The notes under the pieces are model-generated. The model did not search any database, was not told the DNA's origin, and saw nothing but the letters and a program-made list of their open reading frames with translations. A DNA stretch of 43,098 nucleotides, taken from the NCBI GenBank assembly GCA_001801685.1, contig MGYJ01000097.1, positions 1-43,098 on the forward strand, in the 5' to 3' direction. Shown one piece after another: positions 38,087 to 43,098 of this stretch. This DNA is from Gammaproteobacteria bacterium RIFCSPHIGHO2_12_FULL_63_22. Its GTDB lineage: Bacteria; Pseudomonadota; Gammaproteobacteria; Xanthomonadales; Xanthomonadaceae. The position numbers were made by a program, and so were the translations under genes. How positions within the stretch are numbered: the stretch's first letter is position 1; each line of letters starts with the position of its first letter.

Positions 38087-38848
38087 ATGGCTGGATTCGA
38101 CCTGTTCCGCATCACGGAGTTGGTGAAGAGGACACCGGCCCCCTCGCAGGAGGGAGGGTTCCTCGCCAATGGCCCCTGGTTCCTGCCGGATGGCTCTCTG
38201 GTCGCATCTCTTGACCTTTGGGCGGCCGCATGGATCTGGGCGGGCTACGGCTTCAACATCCAGGCCGGGCTTGCCACGACCCCCATCACCTTCGCCGGGG
38301 CCTACGACGCCGACGCGCCGGACCTCTTCGTCCATATCCCCAACGGCTACGCATTTATCCCCCTGGAGATTGAGGTCACGTTTGAGGCGGTCGGCACCGA
38401 ATCAACGATGGAGATCATGGCGCTGGCCTCCCCCGAGGGCGATTCCTCGGCCACGGTTACCGGCGGAGCGCTGGCGACCGTCGCCAACATGCGCGTGGGC
38501 TCCAGCATCACCAGTGGCGTGACAGCCTCGGGAGGCGTGGACGCGGCCGGTATCACCGACCCCAACGTCACCGGCTCCTTCACCTTCTGGCGAGCACAGC
38601 GACCCCTCACGGACACCGTGGCTACCACCGAGAATGACCGCCACGACTTGAATTTCCGCTGGAACCACCGGCAGAACGGTGCGCCGCCGGTCATCCTCGG
38701 CTCACCAGCCGGGACGCTCGGCTCCGCTGCCGCTGGCGGTTCGCTGTCGGTCTACGCGGCATCGCAGGCCGGCACCGGCTTCATCATCGTGAACGCCATC
38801 ATCCTGCCGCCCACGCTGGCCCAGGTGATGTTCGGCAACGCACCGTAA
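38087..38848 (+). CDS. Virion structural protein
   Basis: The product has 253 residues with a good ribosome site (AGGAGG). The N-terminal ~60 residues contain aromatic clusters (WAAAWIWAGYGF). The rest alternates short hydrophobic strands with Gly/Ser/Thr, as in beta-sandwich capsid-associated or fibre proteins. It is paired with the preceding gene by similar composition. The function is otherwise unknown. Confidence 0.65.
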   Translation: MAGFDLFRITELVKRTPAPSQEGGFLANGPWFLPDGSLVASLDLWAAAWIWAGYGFNIQAGLATTPITFAGAYDADAPDLFVHIPNGYAFIPLEIEVTFEAVGTESTMEIMALASPEGDSSATVTGGALATVANMRVGSSITSGVTASGGVDAAGITDPNVTGSFTFWRAQRPLTDTVATTENDRHDLNFRWNHRQNGAPPVILGSPAGTLGSAAAGGSLSVYAASQAGTGFIIVNAIILPPTLAQVMFGNAP

Positions 38849-38863
38849 TACCGGAGGGAGACC

Positions 38864-39046
38864 ATGACCGCAACTGACCTGTGCCCTGTCTGCGGCTACC
38901 CGGTGGGCTCCTTCAAGCATCACAAGGCAGAGGCAAAGGGGCTTCTCGGGCACGGGAGCAGCCCCGTCACTGCGCCACAGGAGGGGCAGGTATCGACCCC
39001 TACCCCTCCTGTTAGCCCCTCACGGCGAGGGAAGAGGAGCAGCTGA
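38864..39046 (+). CDS. Small zinc-ribbon protein in the structural operon
   Basis: The product has 60 residues with a strong ribosome site (GGAGGGAG). LCPVCGYPVG followed by KHHKAEAKG gives a likely Cys2His2 metal site, then a Ser/Pro/basic tail. It is one of the recurring miniproteins. Unusually it is within the late module. Confidence 0.6.
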   Translation: MTATDLCPVCGYPVGSFKHHKAEAKGLLGHGSSPVTAPQEGQVSTPTPPVSPSRRGKRSS

Positions 39047-39048
39047 CC

Positions 39049-39390
39049 GTGACCCAGCAATCCCCCATCCACCACCTGATCAACCCCATCGAGGACGCCA
39101 ACGAGCAGCGGCGCATCAAGTTGCTGCCTCTCAGTCCGAACCTCGCCTTCCAATTCCTGCGCGAGCAGGGGGACGGCGTGTACTACTTCGAGGGCTGGCC
39201 GGAAGGCTTCGACTTCACAAAGTGCAAGCTCAAGGGCTGCACCCTTTCCCCGACCGGCGAGTACGTCATGGTGCTCTATCACCCGAGTTTCCCCTTCCTG
39301 CTGGAGGGCGTGAACCCGGAGATGATCGTCCTCCACTGGAAGCGGCAGAGGTTGGAGCCGGTGGCAGAGGGGGCGATGGCGGATGCCTAG
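39049..39390 (+). CDS. Hypothetical structural-module protein
   Basis: The product has 113 residues from a GTG start. The middle is rich in aromatic residues (DGVYYFEGWPEGFDF) with two cysteines (FTKCKLKGCTL). No family is recognised. It overlaps the next gene by 8 bp. It could be a head-tail connector or neck protein by position. Confidence 0.65.
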   Translation: MTQQSPIHHLINPIEDANEQRRIKLLPLSPNLAFQFLREQGDGVYYFEGWPEGFDFTKCKLKGCTLSPTGEYVMVLYHPSFPFLLEGVNPEMIVLHWKRQRLEPVAEGAMADA

Positions 39391-39841
39391 TCTCGGCCAG
39401 CAGGAGAACGTCTATTGCCGGGTCACGGATTATGTGGCCGGGACGGTGACGGAATACCCGTCTTACGTCTGCTCGCACTGCCAGCGCACCATCATTAACA
39501 ACCCCGAGGCGTCATGGCGCCGCCCGCGGCCGGTGTGCAGGTCCTGCGACCACTACATCTGCCTGCGATGTGAGACGGCGAGTGCGCACCGGGGCGGCGA
39601 GTGCATGAGCATCCGCCCGGACATTGACAGGGGTTTCGAAGACCTCTGGAAGCAGCCCTGGATGCTGAGGGACGCCCAGAGCGAACCGCTGTATCGCATC
39701 CTTGACGAAGAGACCGGCGATACAAAGCTCGTGCGGCGGACGGACGTTGGCTACACCGGCCGCCAGATGGCGAACCTGGCCGGCTACCTGAACCACGACG
39801 GCACCAGCAGGCTGCTGGTAGGAGAGAGGCCCCCGGCATGA
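39383..39841 (+). CDS. Multi-cysteine zinc-binding protein
   Basis: The product has 152 residues. Residues ~28-73 carry VCSHCQRT, VCRSCDHY, ICLRCETASAH and GECM, enough cysteines and His for two zinc ions, like a ribbon or RING-type cross-brace. The remaining ~80 residues are a helical domain. It lies in the structural operon, so a connector or assembly role is possible. Its stop overlaps the next ATG (ATGA). Confidence 0.65.
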   Translation: MPSLGQQENVYCRVTDYVAGTVTEYPSYVCSHCQRTIINNPEASWRRPRPVCRSCDHYICLRCETASAHRGGECMSIRPDIDRGFEDLWKQPWMLRDAQSEPLYRILDEETGDTKLVRRTDVGYTGRQMANLAGYLNHDGTSRLLVGERPPA

Positions 39842-40122
39842 AGACCTACATCGTTGAATCCTTCTACACCAGGTCGGACGGATCGGTTGACCCGGCACCC
39901 CGCTTCCTGCCATTGAGCCGGTCGCGGTCAACGGTCGAGCAGGACGTGTTACGCGACTCTAGCGGCGCCGTCAAGCGCGTTGACAACAACCGGGTTGGCC
40001 CCTGGGGTGATACTACCCAGCCGGTAACGGTCGAGTTGGAGGATGACGAGGCCGCCTTCCTGCGCAAGCTCCCCGGCCACGGGCTACACCAGCACTGGAG
40101 TTTCGAGGTCTCGGAGGTCTAA
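39838..40122 (+). CDS. Hypothetical structural-module protein
   Basis: The product has 94 residues, starting by ATGA overlap. It is mixed alpha/beta with an acidic patch and a His-rich end (GHGLHQHWSFEV). No family is recognised. It is probably a minor connector or tail-completion protein by position. Confidence 0.65.
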   Translation: MKTYIVESFYTRSDGSVDPAPRFLPLSRSRSTVEQDVLRDSSGAVKRVDNNRVGPWGDTTQPVTVELEDDEAAFLRKLPGHGLHQHWSFEVSEV

Positions 40123-40123
40123 C

Positions 40124-40576
40124 ATGCCGTCCTTTTCGATTGGAAGACAAGGCGCCACTCCCGTAGCGGGAAACATGCTCCTGGGCGCAACCACCGGCCT
40201 GCAAGAGGTGGGTTTGGTGCGGTCCCTGACCGTGGACGGTGAGGCGGCGTCTGCTGGTATTAACCGCATGACCATGCTTCGCTCGACTACCAACCTGACC
40301 ACCCCGACCGCGCAGACCCCGGCGGACATGGGGCCGTCAGGCTCCGCCCCCTACATCGACTACTCAACCACCGCCACCGGCGAGCCCACCACGGCCGCCG
40401 CTCCCGGGCTGGTGGAACGCGCGCTGCAAGCCTACGGGCAGGCACTGGCGATGGCGTGGCCGGGACTGGACGCGCCTATCATCCAGGGCGCCACGGCGGG
40501 CAACAACGAGATCACGCTAGAATCCACTTCCGGGACGAACGTGATTACCTGCCACGCTGTTATTGAGGAGCTGTAA
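40124..40576 (+). CDS. Tail or head structural protein
   Basis: The product has 150 residues from ATG 40124 (GGAGG 5 nt upstream). It is Ala/Thr/Gly-rich and beta-like with little charge, as in tail-tube or decoration subunits. A longer in-frame extension upstream overlaps the previous gene and lacks a ribosome site. No subfamily is recognised. Confidence 0.65.
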   Translation: MPSFSIGRQGATPVAGNMLLGATTGLQEVGLVRSLTVDGEAASAGINRMTMLRSTTNLTTPTAQTPADMGPSGSAPYIDYSTTATGEPTTAAAPGLVERALQAYGQALAMAWPGLDAPIIQGATAGNNEITLESTSGTNVITCHAVIEEL

Positions 40577-40579
40577 CTT

Positions 40580-41455
40580 GTGCGGCACCTCACCCTTGCC
40601 GCGCTGCTCATAGCCCTTGGCGGCTTCTTCCTGCTCGCGTCAGGCATGGCACGGCCAAGTAGCGCCGCCTCCTGCACGGTGGTCATCGGCTACTCGAACA
40701 CTAACCAGTGGTTCAGGGACGGTGGCTTTGAGTCGAAGCCCGGCATCGTGAACGGCGAGTGGGAGAACATCGCTGAGGGTGGCAGCGATATAGCCCGTCT
40801 TGCATACCAGGATGATTGGGTATGGGACATCTGGGCGGGAGACACGATCAGCAGCCGTTGCACGGTCAATGACCGTGCGCCGACAACGATCCTTTTCGAC
40901 GTGGGATTCCGCGAGGACGGCTCCCTCGGCAACGGCTTTGCAGTCCTGACAGACGGCGTTGCCCGTGCCCGTCAGGAGCTAGGCTTCAGTGGGCCAATCA
41001 TTCTCAAGCCTATGGTTGGTTCGTCAGACGTGAACTGCACGAACTGGTCATCTCGGGCGGCGCCTCGAGTCAGAGATGTTGTTGCGGCGGTCGTGGCAAG
41101 CGACCCCAGCCTCATCATGGGGCCTTACCTCACTATTCCCTGCTCGCAATTCCGCTCAGGCGATAGCAAAGGGCACTTCTCGGACACCGGCAAGGTGTTA
41201 GTCGCGCAGATGGTCGCGGCATGGTGGACCGGCGTTTCTGTCCCTACCGCTACGAGCACTGGGCCAGGAGCAACACCGGCGAATACGCAAGTGGCCACAA
41301 ATACGCCCTCCCCGACAGTTACAAGGACAGCGACCCCGACAGCTACGCCGCCTCCGGCTAAGAGCATTTCTGCCTGCACAGTCAGGACAACTTACAGCGA
41401 CGGCACGACCTACACCCGCAGCGTTGCAGTCTCAGTTTGCCAGGGACTTGAATAG
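40580..41455 (+). CDS. Secreted SGNH-hydrolase-like protein with Thr/Pro linker
   Basis: The product has 291 residues from GTG 40580, with GAGGAG upstream. The signal peptide is residues ~1-30 (AALLIALGGFFLLASG, then SSAAS). The core to ~215 resembles SGNH/GDSL hydrolases: a C-terminal block with GDSKGHFSDTGKVLVAQ (about 193-209), like the usual DxxH near the end. The first block, GYSNT, lacks a normal GDS, so activity is uncertain. Residues ~223-263 are a Thr/Pro linker (PTATPPPAK-type), and the last ~30 residues are a small Cys-containing domain. A signal peptide is unusual within a virion operon. The protein could modify the host envelope or be a captured host gene. Confidence 0.65.
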   Translation: MRHLTLAALLIALGGFFLLASGMARPSSAASCTVVIGYSNTNQWFRDGGFESKPGIVNGEWENIAEGGSDIARLAYQDDWVWDIWAGDTISSRCTVNDRAPTTILFDVGFREDGSLGNGFAVLTDGVARARQELGFSGPIILKPMVGSSDVNCTNWSSRAAPRVRDVVAAVVASDPSLIMGPYLTIPCSQFRSGDSKGHFSDTGKVLVAQMVAAWWTGVSVPTATSTGPGATPANTQVATNTPSPTVTRTATPTATPPPAKSISACTVRTTYSDGTTYTRSVAVSVCQGLE

Positions 41456-42718
41456 ATGGCCGCGCCGCTAACCGATGCTGTAGGTGCCGCTGCCGGTAGC
41501 AGCTCATCTCACACCGTCGCGCTGACCATCGCGGCAAACTCGAACCGCGTCCTCTATGCCTTCGTTGGCGACCCGGCGCAGAACGGCGTGTCCGCTATCA
41601 CATGGAACACGAGCGAGGTGCCTGCCCTGCTTGCTTCCGGCACCTACAACGCGGCAGGTGACAACTGGTATCTGTATAGGCTAATTAACCCCACCGCGAC
41701 CACGGCGAACCTGGTTGTCACGTATGGAGGCACCTCGAACCACACGCTACTCATCGCCTCTTTCTACGACTGCGACCAGACCACGCCAGACGACGGCGCT
41801 GACGAGGCCGAAGGCTCCGGTACGGCGATGCAGAACACGGTCGCAAGCGCGACGGGTGACCTCGCGGTGGCTTTTGGAGTATCTACCGGCACGTCCACCT
41901 TTGCCCCGGCCTCTGGTGAGTCGGAAATTATAGACAGCGCCGTCGCAGGCGCCGCCTACACGTTAGCTGGTGCGGCAACGGTGAGCTTCGACATCACCCT
42001 CGGCACGTCACGCCCCTGGGTGTGCGTGGGCCTGAATCTCAACGCGGTCGCGGCTGCGGCAGACCCCCCGCCCGGCACCCGTATGCGCAACTACCTCCAG
42101 CAGCCGGCGATGGCACTGCCGCTGATCCGCCAGGGCGCGAACCTGCTCACGACCCTGCTGGTTGCACCGCCGGGGCGCTCTCAGCAGCCGCTACCGGCCA
42201 CGGTGCGGCTCCCCGGCCTGATACCCTCACCCGCCAACCTCAGCACGACCACGCTTCTGGTAGTCGTGGCAGACCCGCCGCCGCCAGGCACCCGCGTCCA
42301 GCCGTTCCCGAGCCGCCCCGTGGTCATCTATCCGGCCATCACGCCATCTGCCCCGGCCTCAGCCGCCCTGTACGGCGTGGTGCCGTCCTGGAGCACGCCG
42401 CCCATCTTCCGCGCCCTTGACCTGTCACGCCCGCCGCTCTCTCAGGGCAGCATCATCGCCCTGCTCGACCAGCGCCCGTCATCGTGGGGTTCGAGCAGCC
42501 AGCGGGCGCCGGTAATCGTTATCGGCCTGCCTCAGCCGGGCGGCAATCTGGCTATACTGTTCCTTGTAATCGAGACTCACGGCTTCGGGCTGATACCCGT
42601 TATGCCGAGAGGACTGGACGTACCTGGACCCCGCTTCCGTGCCACGGGGTCAAGGCAGGAGCTATCGCGGGTCATGCCCCCGAGGTTCCTGCCGTCTCAG
42701 CCGAGGAGGCTCAGGTGA
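41456..42718 (+). CDS. Virion surface protein with beta-sandwich and Pro-rich repeats
   Basis: The product has 420 residues. The first ~200 residues are a beta-sandwich domain (AITWNTSEVPALLA, then NLVVTYGGTSNHTLLIASFY) of a type found in extracellular and phage surface proteins. The C-terminal half contains imperfect Pro-rich repeats (PPPGTRMRNYLQQP, PPPPGTRVQPFPSRP, and related copies), probably an extended stalk. It is probably a tail or fibre component. The final codons overlap the next start by GTGA. Confidence 0.65.
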   Translation: MAAPLTDAVGAAAGSSSSHTVALTIAANSNRVLYAFVGDPAQNGVSAITWNTSEVPALLASGTYNAAGDNWYLYRLINPTATTANLVVTYGGTSNHTLLIASFYDCDQTTPDDGADEAEGSGTAMQNTVASATGDLAVAFGVSTGTSTFAPASGESEIIDSAVAGAAYTLAGAATVSFDITLGTSRPWVCVGLNLNAVAAAADPPPGTRMRNYLQQPAMALPLIRQGANLLTTLLVAPPGRSQQPLPATVRLPGLIPSPANLSTTTLLVVVADPPPPGTRVQPFPSRPVVIYPAITPSAPASAALYGVVPSWSTPPIFRALDLSRPPLSQGSIIALLDQRPSSWGSSSQRAPVIVIGLPQPGGNLAILFLVIETHGFGLIPVMPRGLDVPGPRFRATGSRQELSRVMPPRFLPSQPRRLR

Positions 42719-43098
42719 GCACGACCTGGACGGCAGCCCGCCGCGACCTGTACGACCGGGTACCTGGCCTCGGGATGAACTTCACCGCCGGTTACGCGGG
42801 CGGCTACGTCACCACTACCGACCATCGCTTTGTCCAGGCCGGTTCACTGGCCGCGCTGGAGCGCTACCGTGGTGGCTTCCTCTTCCGGCCCGACCGGGCG
42901 GCGGGAGACCAGATACGGCCCATCTCAGACATTAGCTATGGCTCCGGCACGCTGACCATCACCCACGACGGCCCGGCCTGGTCGAACCAGACTGATACCA
43001 ACGTCGAGGTCGTAGCTCTTGACCCCGACCTGCTGCTCAAGATTTACAACCGGGGGCTGCGGCTGCTGAAAAACCCGAACCTGATCCCGCTGGCCCAC
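42715..43098 (+). CDS. Tail-module protein, incomplete at the window end
   Basis: The frame starts at GTG 42715 (GTGA overlap) and stays open to the last base, giving at least 128 residues of a beta-rich protein with no recognised family. If the ends are joined, it would continue for six codons and stop at 19-21, overlapping the first gene in GTGA style. That is consistent with, but does not prove, a circular or circularly permuted genome. Confidence 0.7.
   Translation, partial: MSTTWTAARRDLYDRVPGLGMNFTAGYAGGYVTTTDHRFVQAGSLAALERYRGGFLFRPDRAAGDQIRPISDISYGSGTLTITHDGPAWSNQTDTNVEVVALDPDLLLKIYNRGLRLLKNPNLIPLAH

Noticed and set aside
1-43098. Prophage with integrase and repressor
   Set aside because: No integrase, attachment site or classical CI/Cro pair was found. 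The window may still be missing part of the genome.

Overview
The window reads as nearly all of a tailed double-stranded DNA bacteriophage genome, by eye well above 60% GC. Genes run almost entirely on the + strand and are tightly packed, usually overlapping by the ATGA, GTGA or TGATG pattern. The hallmark virion set is present: terminase subunits, portal, a giant virion protein, scaffold and major capsid protein. I see no integrase, excisionase, tRNA or CRISPR array. The host is unknown. A secreted protein at 40580-41455 has a Thr/Pro 'PTxTPT' linker of a kind common in Chloroflexota exported proteins, so a Chloroflexota host is a reasonable guess, not a demonstrated one.

Layout: (1) 1-6767 holds tail or virion proteins, then a run of small membrane or exported proteins that includes a signal-peptide metzincin-like protease. 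It ends at a strong UUCG-capped hairpin terminator (6791-6820). (2) A sigma70-like promoter (6925-6952) starts the early/middle operon, 6959-21740. This contains zinc-ribbon miniproteins, HNH proteins, a SWIM-RecT-like recombination protein, a phage metallopeptidase, a VRR-NUC nuclease, two DNA methyltransferases, a DnaD-like replication protein with an origin-like repeat cluster inside its gene, a lysozyme-like transglycosylase and a J-domain protein. (3) A small - strand gene and a + strand promoter meet at about 21730-21980. (4) The late operon follows: terS, terL, portal, an 1852-residue virion protein and a 758-residue protein with a degenerate M23 domain. A second strong promoter at 34841 carries an inverted repeat over its -10 box and precedes scaffold, major capsid and head/tail genes, which run to the window end. 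If the two ends are joined, late transcription would continue into region 1 and stop at the 6791 terminator.

The most striking observation is that both DNA methyltransferase genes have been invaded by single-motif LAGLIDADG homing-endonuclease domains, in two different ways. In the first (14658-16094) the domain lies in frame inside the enzyme. In the second (16707-17787) the endonuclease is fused to the first ~17 conserved codons of a C5-cytosine methyltransferase, and a second copy of those 17 codons restarts an intact methyltransferase downstream. The two copies encode the same peptide except for one residue, yet 16 of 17 codons differ in DNA. The single amino-acid change falls exactly on the ATG that could start the endonuclease by itself. 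This looks like a homing element that carries a recoded, cleavage-resistant replacement for the gene end it displaced.

Other notable points are a DUF5131-family gene whose middle lies on the opposite strand from its C-terminus, a 20-bp repeat that exactly brackets one small gene at its translation start, a structure-rich 350-bp non-coding region after the RecT-like gene, and an unusual number of zinc-ribbon miniproteins.
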